DNA of 64,000 bases from Panagrolaimus kolymaensis (lineage: Eukaryota > Nematoda > Chromadorea > Rhabditida > Panagrolaimidae). Numbering within the stretch: position 1 is the stretch's first letter; every line of letters begins with the position of its first letter. The notes under the pieces are model-generated. The model worked only from the letters and a program-made list of their open reading frames with translations, was not told the DNA's origin and did no database searches. The stretch covers positions 310,001 through 374,000 of the forward strand of contig JAJQJQ010000056.1 of NCBI GenBank assembly GCA_028622995.1. The letters are read 5' to 3'. This document shows positions 35,332-48,027 of the stretch, in pieces. A program made the position numbers and the translations under genes.

Positions 35332-35779
35332 ATAGTTTAACATATTAGTTTATGCTCAGTATATTTTCGTAATAAATAAAGTCTTTGTCGTAATAAATGT
35401 TTGATCATTAATAACAAAATAATAAATAAAGAGTTTTCATACATACTTTTGTCAGCAAAAAAACTTGTAATGTGTGCAGTTTGGTGTTTTAGTATAAACA
35501 AAAAGGTGTCTTGATACAAGCTTTTTGAATGGCTTGATCTTCATAAAAACAAATGTAAAAATAAAGTTATTTAAAGAGAAGCTTAACTTCAAGCTTTAAC
35601 ATCATACAATAATAGAAACAAAGAGAATGTTGCATGTTGGTCAAAAACATATCATGAAAATAGTATGTACAAAGTTAACACAGATATAAGTTGTATAATT
35701 TATTAATCACTAACTAGCAAGAACCTACATAACGAACAGTACAGTTAAACAATAATAAAATGATCCCGTAAAAATAAAG
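35332..35779. other. Short convergent intergenic region
   Basis: 448 bases between the ends of citrate synthase and HSP10. It carries AATAAATAAAG-type poly(A) signals for the plus-strand gene (about 35370 and 35418). No gene is seen; the frame at 35337-35519 is antisense to 3' UTR. Confidence 0.5.
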
Positions 35780-36166
35780 TTATTGGAATTTACCAACAAT
35801 GTCGCTTTCGCGGAAGATGTGATATTCTTTTTCTTCGACGCTGACTTTGAAACCACCATATTCGGGAAGAAGAACACGATCACCAGCTTTGAGTTGAGGA
35901 GGAATAATATCACCCTTTTCATTTCGCGCACCTTGTCCAACAGCAACAATAGTTCCTTCCAAAACTTTGCCTTGAGCCTTTTCTGGTATCATAATTCCAC
36001 CTTTGGTTTTCGTTTCAGCAACAGCTCGTTCAATAACCACACGATCAAAAAGAGGAACAAATCCTTTTAAAGCTGCAGTAGCGGACTAAAAAAGGTTAAC
36101 ATTAATTAAAGAGGATGACGTAATAGGTAAATAACTTACATTTCTAATAGCTGTGAAGAAGACCAT
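35780..36166 (-). CDS. HSPE1: Mitochondrial 10-kDa chaperonin (HSP10/CPN10, GroES)
   Basis: Co-chaperonin that caps the HSP60 ring in the mitochondrial matrix. Exons 36166-36140 and 36085-35780 give 110 residues, the usual length. Motifs: PLFDRVVIERA, the mobile loop ETKTKGGIMIPEKAQGK (tripeptide IMI that contacts HSP60), EGTIVAVGQGAR, and GDRVLLPEYGG followed by the C-terminal ESDIVGKF. The first exon encodes only nine residues (MVFFTAIRN). The gene is head-to-head with HSP60, and the intervening 440 bases carry heat-shock-element-like repeats. A trans-splice-like acceptor (TTTTAG, ending 36198 on the minus strand) lies about 30 bases before the ATG. Confidence 0.96.
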
Positions 36167-36606
36167 TTTTAGAAAGGCTGGAGGATATGACTAACAGCTA
36201 AAACAAAAAGAATGTTTACTACACAAAAATAAAGACAATGTAAAACAGTAAACACGATATGATTACATTAGTGATGTACGCGGCCATAGAACAATCAAAA
36301 AAGGTTTAATTTTGCAACAAAAAATAAACGGCAAAAAAAAATTGATGAAAAGCAGTAAAGTTTGTATTCGCGAACGTTCTGGGCGCTGCCCATTTCTCAC
36401 TGCTCGTGAACTTTCACAACGAAAGCTATCGTGCAATCTCTAGAAAATTCGGTCGACCTTTTATTTGCTCGTTTCATTGAAGCTTTCTTCTAACATTCAT
36501 TAAACACTACCATCTTTCACTTTTTTACGATGATTATTTTAATTTCCGTTGTTTTTTACGCGTGTTTATTAACAATTTTTCATACCTTTTATTTTTTAGC
36601 TTCAAA
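36167..36606. promoter_or_regulatory. Bidirectional HSP10/HSP60 promoter region
   Basis: The only DNA between the two divergent chaperonin starts. It is locally less AT-rich (36360-36470) and has three perfect GAAnnTTC elements: GAACGTTC (36372-36379), GAACTTTC (36408-36415, followed at 36421 by another GAA) and GAAAATTC (36443-36450). HSF1 binds arrays of inverted nGAAn units, so shared heat-shock control of both chaperonin genes is the natural inference. The hsp-60 side also has a trans-splice-like acceptor at 36598-36599. Confidence 0.78.
36372..36450. promoter_or_regulatory. Cluster of heat shock elements (three GAAnnTTC palindromes)
   Basis: Three inverted nGAAn/nTTCn pairs within 79 bases. 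The middle one extends with a third GAA at 36421-36423, though the 5-base spacing before it is not canonical. Seen directly; binding by heat shock factor is inferred. Confidence 0.72.
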
Positions 36607-38551
36607 ATGCATCGCTTTGCTTCTAAATCTTCTCGGGCTTTAAGCCGCACATCTCATCGTGGTTATGCAAAAGATCTTAAATTTGGTGGTGATGGTCGAA
36701 AGGCTATGCTTGCTGGTATTGATCTTTTAGCCGATGCTGTTGCTGTTACTATGGGTCCTAAAGTATGTTTAGTACTTTAGCTATTTATAGGCCTTTATTT
36801 TTTGCTTATGTTATGAACGAACTGCTATTGAAGTCTCTCTTTTTAGGGTCGCAACGTTGTCATCGAACAAAGCTGGGGATCTCCTAAGATAACAAAGGAT
36901 GGCGTAACCGTGGCTAAGGCTATCGATTTGAAAGACAAATATCATAATCTCGGCGCCAAACTTGTTCAGGTTCGTCTTATACTTGGTTTATCATGCATGA
37001 TGCAATAATTTCTTTTTTTAGGATGTTGCTAACAAAACCAATGAAGAAGCTGGTGATGGAACCACATGTGCTACCGTTCTTGCACGTGCTATTGCTAAAG
37101 AAGGCTTCGAAAACATCAGCAAAGGTGCTAATCCAGTTGAAGTCCGTAAAGGTGTTATGAAGGCAGTTGAAATCATTGTCAACGAATTGAAAGCTATGAG
37201 CAAACCTGTTACTACTCCTGAAGAAATCGCTCAAGTTGCTACTATCTCTGCAAATGGTGATAAAGTTATTGGTGATCTTATTAGTCAAGCTATGAAAAAG
37301 GTTAGTTTGCTTTCTCCTCTTTATTATATTTGAATCTTAGTTGTTGTTTTTTAGGTTGGAAACAAAGGCGTCATAACTGTTAAAGATGGCAAAACTCTTG
37401 AAGATGAATTAGAAACTATTGAAGGATTGAAGTTTGATCGTGGATACATTTCACCATATTTCATCAACAGTAGCAAAGGAGCTAAAGTGGAATTCGAAAA
37501 GTGTCTTCTCCTTTTATCTGAAAAGAAAATTAGTCAAGTCCAAGATATTGTTCCAGCTCTTGAAATGGCAAATAAACTTCGCAGGCCTTTACTCATCATT
37601 GCTGAAGACGTCGATGGCGAAGCTCTCACTACTCTTGTTCTCAATCGCTTAAAAGTTGGTCTTCAAGTTTGTGCTGTAAAAGCTCCTGGATTTGGTGATA
37701 ATCGAAAGAACACTTTGAAAGATATGGCTATCGCTACTGGTGGTACTGTCTTTGGTGACGAATCATCACTTGTCAAATTAGAAGAAATCCAAGCTCATGA
37801 CTTTGGTGAAGCCGATGAAGTTTCTATTACTAAAGATGATACTCTTGTCCTTCGTGGTAAAGGTTCTTCTCAAGAAGTTGATCAACGTATTGAACAATTA
37901 CAAGATGAAATCGAATCTTCAACATCTGAATATGAAAAGGAAAAACTTAATGAACGTCTTGCTAAACTCTCAAAAGGTGTTGCTGTCCTTAAAATCGGTG
38001 GAGCCAGTGAAGTTGAAGTTAATGAAAAGAAAGATCGTGTAACTGATGCTCTTTGTGCTACTCGTGCTGCTGTTGAAGAAGGTATCGTACCTGGCGGCGG
38101 TGTTGCTCTTCTTCGTGCTCTCAAGAAACTTGATGGGTTTAAAGCTGATAATGAAGATCAACAACGAGGTATGTTTATTCTTCCTATTCCTATCTCCAAT
38201 CTTTTCATTATTTTAGGTGTCAAAATCATTCAAAAGGCTGTTCGTCAACCTATCACAACTATTGTTGCTAATGCTGGTATCGAAGCTGCTGGGGTTGTTG
38301 AAAAAGTTCTTGCCAATACTAACGTCAACTATGGTTATGATGCTATGAACGACAAATTTGTCAACATGATCGAAGCTGGTATTATTGATCCAACCAAGGT
38401 TATTCGTACTGCTCTTCAAGATGCTGCTGGTGTCGCTTCTCTCTTGGCTACAACTGAATGTGTTATTACTGAACTCCCGAAAGAAGATCCACCTGCTCCA
38501 ATGGGTGGCATGGGCGGTGGAATGGGAGGTATGGGCGGCGGAATGTTCTAA
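36607..38551 (+). CDS. hsp-60: Mitochondrial 60-kDa chaperonin (HSP60/GroEL)
   Basis: ATP-driven folding chamber of the mitochondrial matrix. Exons 36607-36762, 36847-36969, 37022-37300, 37355-38168, 38217-38551 give 568 residues, close to human HSP60 (573). Arg/Ser-rich presequence ([23 protein letters not shown]), then nucleotide-binding motifs [39 protein letters not shown] and GGVALLRAL, apical-domain GYISPYF, and the hallmark Gly-Gly-Met tail ([15 protein letters not shown]). The last intron (38169-38216) is 48 bases with no in-frame stop, so an unspliced message would read through with 16 extra residues; conservation of the family around EDQQRG/VKIIQ shows it is removed. Codon use is biased to C/T-ending optimal codons, as in the citrate synthase gene. 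Confidence 0.97.
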
Positions 38552-38924
38552 AGCTCTTATTTCTTGTGTTATTGTTATAGATTATGTCTAATAAATTAGC
38601 TGTTTATCATTTATGTTTATTGTAGGGATATTTAGTTTTATAGCTAGTAAATTAGTAATATATTCCTTTCATTGCATCTCATTATTATTATTTGTTATGT
38701 TGTGTTTAATAAATGTGTTTCTGAATCTTTGTCTAACAACAAATACTTGATTTTTAACTTGGAAGGGAATCATTGAATGTTCTTTGCTTTGCTTTGCATT
38801 ATAAGAAGATGTTCATTAAATTTTAGAAAAGATTTATATGTACAACATTTACTCGTTCATAAGACAATTTTACAATCTAATACAAGCATAATTTCTACAT
38901 CATCATAAATAATAATGCTGCAAT
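38552..38924. other. Convergent intergenic region, 0.37 kb
   Basis: Holds TAATAAATT soon after the HSP60 stop (38588) and a second AATAAA near 38708. No coding sequence is seen. Confidence 0.5.
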
Positions 38925-39707
38925 TCAACCCTTATATGCCAGCACCTCAGGCTGCATATTTTCATATCCAACAGCAGGTTCACCATAAAGTTTTTCAGCT
39001 CGTTTCAGAAAAGCTTTGACCATAGTACGTACAATTTGATCAAAAAATACATGAGCAAGCCGAGCATGAATCAAAGAACGGAATTCAAATTCGATTGAAT
39101 AATACAATGTACAGCATCGAGGATTATCTGACATTGGTTGAAAGCGCCATGTTGTATCCAAAACTTTGAATAATCGACCTTCGGTGCAAACAGACTAAAA
39201 CGTGTTAATATTAATCAAAGTTTTCATAAGCAAAATCAGTACTTACTCTAATAACATACGGTTTCAATGCAGTGACTTTGGAAGCATATCGTTCATGAAG
39301 AGGTGGAAATCCTATTTGTAAATCAGCTTCTAAAACATTTTCACTCTTTTTTCTTACATCAGCTTTCTTACACCATGGAACAAATAGAGGATATTCTGCA
39401 ACATTATTCACAACATCAAACATTTGATCAGCGGTAAATCTGAAGAAGTACATGTTTCATTTGAGATTGTATGTAATCATTTAATAAATAAATTACCCAA
39501 TTAATCGTTTCTCTGCATATTCCATAACTCTTTCTTCTCTTGTGCTAACTCCAAAACCAAAAAGTTGACGTTTAGTTGCAATATTGTAAACATTTTTATG
39601 TCTCAAAATAGGACTTCGATAAATCTTTGTAACACATAATATCCCTAAAAAATGGATTGATTAAGCAGCATATTTGAAGAGAATGACAAACCTTTAGTGA
39701 AATCCAT
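38925..39707 (-). CDS. coq-10: COQ10-like START-domain coenzyme Q chaperone (mitochondrial)
   Basis: Lipid-binding polyketide-cyclase/START protein of the mitochondrial inner membrane that binds coenzyme Q and supports respiration. Exons 39707-39692, 39644-39497, 39439-39247, 39194-38925 give 208 residues. The N-terminal about 45 residues are basic (KIYRSPILRHKN), as in a targeting peptide. The COQ10 core is clear: TADQMFDVVNNVAEYPLFVPWCKKADV, then ADLQIGFPPLHERYASKV, WRFQPMSDNPRCCTLYYSIEFEFRS and the helix FFDQIVRTMVKAFLKRAEKLYG. The first exon encodes only five residues plus one base and is inferred from a donor matched to the frame; the true start could be elsewhere upstream. It lies within a run of mitochondrial genes (citrate synthase, HSP10, HSP60). 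Confidence 0.92.
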
Positions 39708-39996
39708 AAATTCAATAAATTAGTAATCAAAAAAATTGGAAGAGAATTAATTGTCTCTTGAAAGACGTAAACAAAAAATGGCAGACATTGATTTGTTTTT
39801 TCATAGATTGCCAAAAAAAAGCTCATGGATTGCTTTCTGCTACAAATTCAAATTACTTTACTATCGATGAAGACAAATGACTGATAACAAAAAGCTTTCT
39901 AATACGATGGATTTATTTAAAAAAAAAACTAATGAAATATTACAAATTGTTTACAAACTTTTATAATTAATACAGAAAAGAGAGATTTTACTCAAA

Positions 39997-40385
39997 ATGG
40001 AATTTTTTGAAGAAAAAGAAAGAGTGATGAATTTTGCAATTCTTTCTGAAATTAGTAACTTTTACGATTCTGAAATAGCTTTATTCAAACAAAGATTAGT
40101 GGATGCAAAAGTGCTTTAGTTTTAACTATTCTGCTTTACTTCTTTCTCATTGATTGATTATTTAGTTTATTTTTCTTCACACATGAATGTTACATATTTT
40201 AACGGAGTGTAAATACAGTATCCTCCTTATAAGCCTAAAGCGTTAATTCCAATTTTACATGTATGTATGTTTATTTTTAATTTCGAAATTTCAACAAGTT
40301 GTTCGTTATTTTTTAGACTTTTTTTTTATTAGTTGCTTATGGATTAAGATTCATTTCGGATAATAAAAACAAATTGTCGCAATAA
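39997..40385 (+). CDS. Putative 74-residue single-pass membrane protein
   Basis: Three exons, all phase 0: 39997-40110, 40219-40260, 40317-40385. The translation begins MEFFEEKERVMNFAILSEI, an acidic amphipathic N-terminus, continues DAKYPPYKPKALIPI, has one hydrophobic helix (HTFFLLVAYGLRFI) and ends in a short polar tail. The acceptors (AAATACAG, TTTTTTAG) are good; the first donor (GTGCTT) is weak. Size and layout resemble accessory subunits of mitochondrial complexes, but I do not recognise a family. It starts 290 bases from the coq-10 start on the other strand, so the two may share a promoter. Reading through the first donor gives a stop after two codons. Confidence 0.55.
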
Positions 40386-42931
40386 AATAAAGGACAATGC
40401 CGCTTTTCTGTTGAATGATGGAAGATACCTTTAAGGTTGATCTTGCAAACAATACTCTTGACAAGTCAAAAAAGTGATTAAAGGAATTCTCAAAAACCCC
40501 AGGCAAAAAAGAAAAGCGGCGGCGTCTTATTTTTTCATTTATGTTTTTGTTTGATCATTTTTGTTTGCCTTTTTTCTCATTTGAAACAATTCTTCATCGG
40601 TAATAATTATTTTCAATAATTTTCTTTCCTCTAATTAATTTTATTTCATCCCGAAATTTTTCTTTCATTCATCCTATAGCTTTTTTAATTAACCATTTTT
40701 ATCTTTTTTCATATATTTTAAATGGTTGTCGAAAATTTTTAAAAGTTTTTATTTGCTGGAAAATTTTGGGAAGTGAAAAAAAGCTTGATGACATCGTTCA
40801 ACAGCCAGCGTTAAAAGGCATAATATTTTTCATTATATAAGTAATTCAATAACTAACTTTTACAGCTTGCATATCCATGCAGCAATAGCATCTCGCAAAT
40901 AAGCTTTTAACGTATTTTTTTATTTTATGGCGTCAAGGGACAGATTTGGTCACCACCACCAAAAAAAAGAAGGAAGACGAGCGTTGATTGGTCTCTTATT
41001 GGTGCTGCTATTGCCTTTCTTACAGCCACAAAATTATATTTTTTTTGTGGCAAATATTCATTTCATTTTCGACTTTTTAGCTTCTCATCTTATTTTTAGA
41101 AGAAAAATAAAAGAATTTTTTTACGAGCTACTATTCTCCGTGAAACACCACTTACAATATATTTAATTGTCTCTTTTTTTCTTTTTCTTTTTTTCTTCCT
41201 GAAAGAAGCGGTACATAGTGAAGCTATGGTGCCAAGGAGAAAACATTAAAAAAGAGGAAAGGAAAGGAAGAGAGGAAAGATTAATTGTTTTTAGCTTCTA
41301 AATAGCCTCTTAATTATCTAAAAAGGCCCGGAAATTGATACGTCCTTTTTTCTCTTTCTCCATCACATTTATTTATTTGATGATTGCTTCTTTTTTTAAC
41401 CATATTTTTTCTTGCTTAAAATGGTGTTCAAAAAATTTTAATGAGATAATCACAAAAGAAAATAGGAAAAAAAGGAAACCGCTTTGCAAATTTTAATTTT
41501 TATTTTAGAACGGAAGTATTTGGATGATTGGTATTTTTTACAGGACCATCGAAGAACCAAAAGGCACAAGCTTCCATTTTTTTTTGGTGATTTTTTTTTG
41601 TAAGCTTTAAGGATCAAGCAAGTTAGATTAGAATAACCATTTACAAAACTAAAAAATAACCCGAAACTTATGTTTGTTATTTATTAAATATTTTTTTAAA
41701 ATAAAAGCGTGTTTGATAAAAAAGAAAAATAAAAATAAATTTCATTGCCGCGTTGTCGATGAATTACAGACCTCCTGGGGTGATAAGTGTAATTATGAAT
41801 GGACGACATATTTTTTTTCCAATATTAATAACACTTTAAGGGTCGTCGTGAGTATGTATAATCGCAAATTTTCTTTAATGCGTTGATAATCACTTTTTTT
41901 TCTTCTCACATATCAAAAATTTATTAATTCATTCATAATTTTTCATTTTTATAATTAGTCTGTTGACACCTTTTTTTCTTTTTCTGGTTTAGTATTTTTA
42001 GTTCCATGTCCCCAAAGTTTTTTTTCTTGTTTTTTTTGCCTTCCTTAACTTTGCTTGCCACCGTAATACATATATCATAATAATAATTCTGTCTGTCAAT
42101 AAAACAACCACCAACCAAATGGCGCACATTACATTTTATTTTTAAATGAATTCTAGCTGCTCATCAAATAATCATCAACAACATAGCTACTTTCCATTAA
42201 CTAATGTCAATAAAAAACACTGCTGCCATAAAAGATTTCTTAAAGTAGTATTCATCTTTCTTTTATTTTTTTACGACGACACTTATAAAAGGCGCTTCTA
42301 TCGCTCATTAATGTTTATCCTCCGATATCCGTTACATTGCATTTAAAAAGATGGCACTTAAGTTTCATTCTTCACCTTTTAAATAACTAAATTACCAACT
42401 AACGCCTGACTGTGAGGATGACGAGTAGCAGCGGCGATTATGTAATAAACTGAAGCATCGAATATATTAGGCCTATTAACTTCTTCCCTTCTTTTTTTCG
42501 ATGAGTATTATTATTGCCCTTCTTGACTCTCTCATCATTTTCTTCATGGCAATAAACTTATTTTTTAACTTTAATTTTCATTGGCTCTTTATTGCACTCG
42601 CGCTTTTCTGCGCTATTCCATATTGCGACTGTCGTCGATGCTTGCCACCACCAATAACCGTAGACTTGCAAAAAGTGAAAAAAGAAAAAAATAGGCGGAG
42701 CATCCAACAAATTTTCTTTCTTGATGAGTGGCGGCGACACAGCAGCTCATTTTTTTATCTTACCGGAAAAAGGAGGAGAGAGCCAATTTAAAAAAAGTGA
42801 TCATCATCATTTCATTTTTGCCGTTAGCAATTTTGTGATTTTTTCTTTATCGTTTTTTAAAAACAAAATTCTTATACATAGTTTAATTTATTTTATTAAT
42901 TTATTTTTAAGATTTATTATTTTTTGGAAAC
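40386..42931. other. Intergenic region upstream of the Msx gene, 2.5 kb
   Basis: No supported gene. Several frames (40927-41166, 42501-42791, 42721-42993) are low-complexity translations without splice context; the last overlaps the Msx start in another frame. Probably holds the regulatory region of the homeobox gene. Confidence 0.45.
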
Positions 42932-45815
42932 ATGAAAGAAGAAATTACGCAACCGACTTCAACTGCATCACCTTCAACTTCGCCTGCTTCTAAATCGTCT
43001 GCATTCAATGTTGAAAATTTGTTACAAACAAAAAGTGGTGGAGGCTGTGAATCCATAAATTTTTCTATTGCTAATAATCCTTTATTTTTATCTGCGTTTT
43101 CTACTTCTAATTTATCTTTTAATGATTCAATGACTGCAGCTTCTTTGATCTCATCCTTCGCTACTACCTCATCTCCCACGCCCGGTATAATTCCTTCTAT
43201 TCCATTAACGTCTAATGCCACAATAGCTTCCAACAACAATATTGCAACCACCAGTTCTGAATCAATGTCGTCTCATCGTCCCATTATTGATCCAGCCGCA
43301 ATGTTTTTCTTTCAATCTTTAAAACTTCCGGGGCTTTACCTTGACACTTCTCCGCCACAATTAATTCCAAATAATAATACTTCTTCAATTTCGCCTAAAA
43401 TGAAAAAATCCCATCATAATTTTCCTTGGCAGTCATCCTCTGATTCCAGTTCAAATTCAGGTTTGATAACTCAAAAATTTTATTTTCTTTTTATAAAACA
43501 AAATTAATTTTTTTAGATAATTCAAAAATATCCAGTGCCATTTCAAAATGCATGCTTCGAAAACATAAAAACAATCGTAAACCTCGGACTCCATTTAGCA
43601 CACAACAATTAGTATCATTGGAAAGAAAATTTCAACAAAAACAATATTTATCTATTGCAGAAAGGGCTGAATTTAGTGCTTCGCTAAAATTAACTGAAAC
43701 TCAAGTTAAAATATGGTTTCAGGTATGTTCGTTACATTTCACTATCTCTCTTTTTATTTTTTTTTGGCGCCAATTATTATTTTTTCTCAATCATGATTAC
43801 CATAACCTCTTTTGTTGTTTGTTCCACACATTTTTGTGATACCTTTTCATTTTGTCTTTTTTATTTTCGGCACGCGCGTAAGTAATGCATGCCACTTCTC
43901 TGAAAAAAAAAGAAGAAAAAATCATTTTCTTATCTGATTTTCTCAAGAGCTATCATTATTGTTTTACCTTTAAGTCAGTCAAAATATAATATTTAGTTAG
44001 TTAGTGATCATCACCATCATCGCGTGGTGTATATTTAATTGTTTATATTCTCGCTTCACTTTTTTCCATATAGATTTGATTTTTTTTCGAGTTGATGCGT
44101 GTCAATTGATATGCATCCAATAATTACATAAGTTACTGTAAGACAATAGGACTAAAAAAAATATTTTTCCTTTCTTGTTAATAACCAAGCAATGAATGAG
44201 TGTTATTCTTGCCATCCTCGAAAATAAAATCATTCCTTGAAACAATGGAAGCAAAAAATAAATAAAAATAAAAATAAAGTGAAGTTTACGTATTTTTTGA
44301 AGCAACAGCGTCAGTTGGTTTGTTTCTTTATTTTTTTGCAGAAAAAACAGGTTATTTTTGTTTTGTTAACAACAACAACGCGGGAAATATTTGTGCACGC
44401 CAGATTTTTTTGCCCTTTTTTCTTTCTTATCCAATTAATAGCCAAAGCAGATGGCCTTTTAAATAATATAATTTTTTGTTGTTGGTTTTTTGTTGCTCCT
44501 CATCTCATGCTGTTTTTCTTTTTTGACATAATACCGTAGTATTAATTCTTAAGGTCACTTTTTTATTTTGATAACTTAATTTTTCTTTCCTTTGTTTATT
44601 TAAACGAAGAGTGGTAGTAATCAGTTTTGTAAAGGAAACAAAAAAAGTTTTAACGAAATGACCTCTAGAAAAAAAAGGCGGCTATCAAACAACAGCACGC
44701 GCGATCGAGACAATTCTTAGAAAATTGCTTTGTCAATGAATTTTTTTAACAATCAAATTGAAAATTTTTGTCATCGACGCCCGCTGTGAAATAGTGCAAT
44801 ACATAAATAAGCTTTTGTTTATAGACTAACTAACTAACCGCAACAGAAAAAAGATAGATTACGGTGACTCACATTTTTAAATTGACACTAAATTTGGGCT
44901 AGAAAAAAAAATGAAACATTATTGATAGCATTTTTTTTTACTAAAAAAATAATTATGACTTTTCCACCAATAATGTTTTTTGTTGGATAATAATAATTTT
45001 TCCAGGAGAAGAGATTATCTGATTGGATTTTAAGGAGAGTCATTGTTATTTTTTGAGTGACCGCATAAGATTGATGAGTAATAAATGAGGACGACCGAAA
45101 ACTATGAAGACGATGCTTCGCTATTTACCTTTAAAAAAACCAAAACAAAAGAGAGCAACGAACAAAAAAAAGATGGCGTTAATTTGTGTGAAAAGAAAAG
45201 AGAAGCAAGCGACCAATATAAGAAAGACAGATAAATATATATCCATTTCAATTCATTTTTATTTTCGAAAATCTCTCATGGGAGGTATTGCGCAAGCAAG
45301 CATTTCCTTATTCTTATTTTTAAACGATTAATGTTGCCTAATGCAGCATCCAGCACCAAGAAGTATGTTTGCACATTAGAATGAAATACAATTGCCAATT
45401 TAAAATAGCGCAAAGAAATATAAAAAGAAAAATATATGACAGATGCGCGGCAGTGGTTGAGGTTGTTGATTTAATAATAAAAAAAAAAGTAACAACAGCA
45501 GCGATGTCCTTAAAAAATATTGCGGCATGTCTCTCTATTGTCTTTCAAAATCGGAAATGAATCAAATCTTTTTTTAATTTTTTAAGGTCAAACAACATTC
45601 ATTTTATTGTCTTCAAAAATTTAATCAAATTCCTATTTAAAAAAATCTTAATTGATTTATATCCAATTTAATAATTTTCAAAAAAAATATTTCAGAATCG
45701 AAGAGCCAAATGCAAAAGATTACAGGAAGCTGAAATAGAAAGAGTTAATTTTGCTCAAGTTGGAGCATTAGCCGCCGCTGTAGCTGCAAATAATCGAGCG
45801 TTTCCACAATGGTAA
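42932..45815 (+). CDS. vab-15: Msx-family homeobox transcription factor
   Basis: NK-like homeodomain factor of the Msx class; in C. elegans the single Msx gene vab-15 acts in touch-neuron and epidermal development. Exons 42932-43460, 43517-43722, 45696-45815 give 284 residues. The N-terminal about 175 residues are Ser/Thr/Pro/Asn-rich. The homeodomain spans exons 2-3: [47 protein letters not shown], then [21 protein letters not shown] and [12 protein letters not shown] are Msx signatures. The second intron (1.97 kb) interrupts the recognition helix after WFQ, a common homeobox intron site. RRAKCKR has Cys where Msx usually has Ala. The stop comes 22 codons after the homeodomain ([14 protein letters not shown]); a GT just before the stop could be a donor, so a further exon cannot be excluded. 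Confidence 0.93.
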
Positions 45816-46460
45816 AATAAAAAGATATATTCTCAAAATGTTATCTCAAATCAAAATAAAAAAATGCATTCCAATTCCCAAAAATTAAACTAAACTTATC
45901 CTTTTCTCTTTTCCGGTTTGAATCAGGCATAAAAAATTGATATAAACTTTCCTACAATTTTTTTTCTTTCTATTAATTTATTTCATGAAATTTGTTTTTT
46001 TCTTCCATTTTGGCTTTTTTCTCTTTGTTTTTTCTTTCTAGTCTGAAAGTAGCTACAGTATCCCATTATGGACTGTGTCTAGCTTTTGTCAAACTTTTTT
46101 TGGACATCTCTCTTCAAAAATTTTCTTTTTTATTATTTAAAAAAAGTGTTGATGTTCTGTTTTTTTTCTTCATTATTTTTCATTGAACGCTGAAAGCATT
46201 TTGTCTCAAATAAAAAAAACTTGTGAAATTTATCTTTGTTTGATAAATTGAGCTTTAATAGGTTTGGCAATGACGACTCCGACTTACTTGCTTATTTCTA
46301 CAACCTCAAAGTTAATGCAAACAATTTTTTTTAACCGCAAGTAAAAGAAAAAAAGGAAAAGATATGTCAGATTTTTGATTTGAAAAACAGTTGTTTTCTC
46401 TTATGTTTATACAATATAATTTATTACTGAGCCATACATACATATATATTCACTCACTAA

Positions 46461-46484
46461 CAAAGAAAGAAAGAAAGAAAGAAA
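46461..46484. repeat. (GAAA)n microsatellite
   Basis: Uninterrupted AAAG/GAAA tetranucleotide run of about six units. Confidence 0.7.
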
Positions 46485-48027
46485 AACATCATTTTGTTGA
46501 AATGGCTTTTAGCGCCTGCATTTATATCTATAAAACTCCACTTTTTTTCATTCGAATTTTTTTTTTCTTCCAATCAAATGATGGAAGCAAAAACAAAATA
46601 TTGCTACTACACTCAATCAAGCGACATGCTTTCTTTATGCTTGGATTTATTTTTATTTTTGAAAAAAATGGAAAAAAAAGCAAAAAAAAGTCAATTAGTC
46701 GTTGTTGATCGTGCTGATGCTGCTGCCAGTTAGTGGATCATCCATAAATTTGATGGAATAGAAATGTTTTCTTTTTTTCATTCAAACATTGGCATCATTT
46801 TCAAAGTTGATCACTTTTTCAATATTTTAAGCGGCAGCAGCATTGAAAAAAAAAGAAAGGTATCATTGTTGTTAAAAAGCAATTTGGCAATTTAATTTTG
46901 TTACTTGCTGTTAAAAAAGTTGGACCAACGACGAAGGTAAGAAAGAAACAATAACATTTGGTGGAAGCAAATCAAAAGACAAAAGTCAATTCAACTCATT
47001 TGTTTTTGCTTTGCTTTTTTATTTTAAATAAGCAATCAACGCTCAATTAGAGTACCTCATTCATTTTTATTGAAAGAAAAGGAAAATGAAATTTGCCCCG
47101 ACGGCGGCCTATTCCTTTTTATCAATCACTTAAACGACATCTCCCAATTAATGGATTTGCGACGCTTTTTTAACTTTTTTTTTGTTATTTTTATTCTGAA
47201 TAAATGTTATTAAAAGACGATTGACTGATTGAATTGACTGATCGACCAATTGCTTTTTATCGCCCCCAAGAATAGAAAAATATTTTCTTCAACAAAAAAG
47301 CAACAACATAAAGCATCGAAAAACAATGGCATTTATTTTTTGACCTCCTCAAGGGATCGAAGGGATATAGAGTGCATAAAAAAGGCAACAATCGTGAAAT
47401 GAGTGTGTCAAATGATTTACAAGCAGCAACAAGACAATGAAGAAGCAATTGCTTTTTACTTTTTTTGCAAATCTTAAAAATTGACTTTTTGTGATTTTTT
47501 TTGTTGTAGGAGCGCGAGTGGAAGAACATCGATCCTCGCAAAAAATGCAAGCCAAGTTCATAATTTTATTCACCCTCCAGAAAAATGGACGCCAAGGGAG
47601 CATTTTCTTGTAAGAAATGAGAAAGAAACGATTAACAAAAAAAGAATTAGACTAATGAGCAATAAATATTTATTTAAAAGCACGTAATTAACTCTAAAAA
47701 ATTTTAGTTTTTCACTAATTTGCGAAAACCATGACATGACCCCATAACTTTGAGTTATGCTAAGTTAAAAGAAAAGAAGAAAAACAAAACAAAAAACTGC
47801 TGCGTAAGGTTCCATAAAAGAGAATAACATAAATTTTTATTAATGTGTTTTTTAAACGTTGAATAAAATGAAAAAAAAACTATCACCAAATTAAAAACAA
47901 ACAAGAGGGGACTTTGGAAAATTATTGAAAAAAGATTTACGAATACAAAATTTAGGGTGAAAAAATAAAAACAAATATGTATATGTATTAGCATCTTTAT
48001 TATTTAAATTTTTGTATTATTCTAAAG

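Noticed and set aside
38169..38216. Open reading through the last HSP60 'intron' as coding sequence
   Set aside because: It is 48 bases without stop, but has GT/AG ends, is T-rich, and would insert 16 hydrophobic residues into a conserved equatorial-domain segment.
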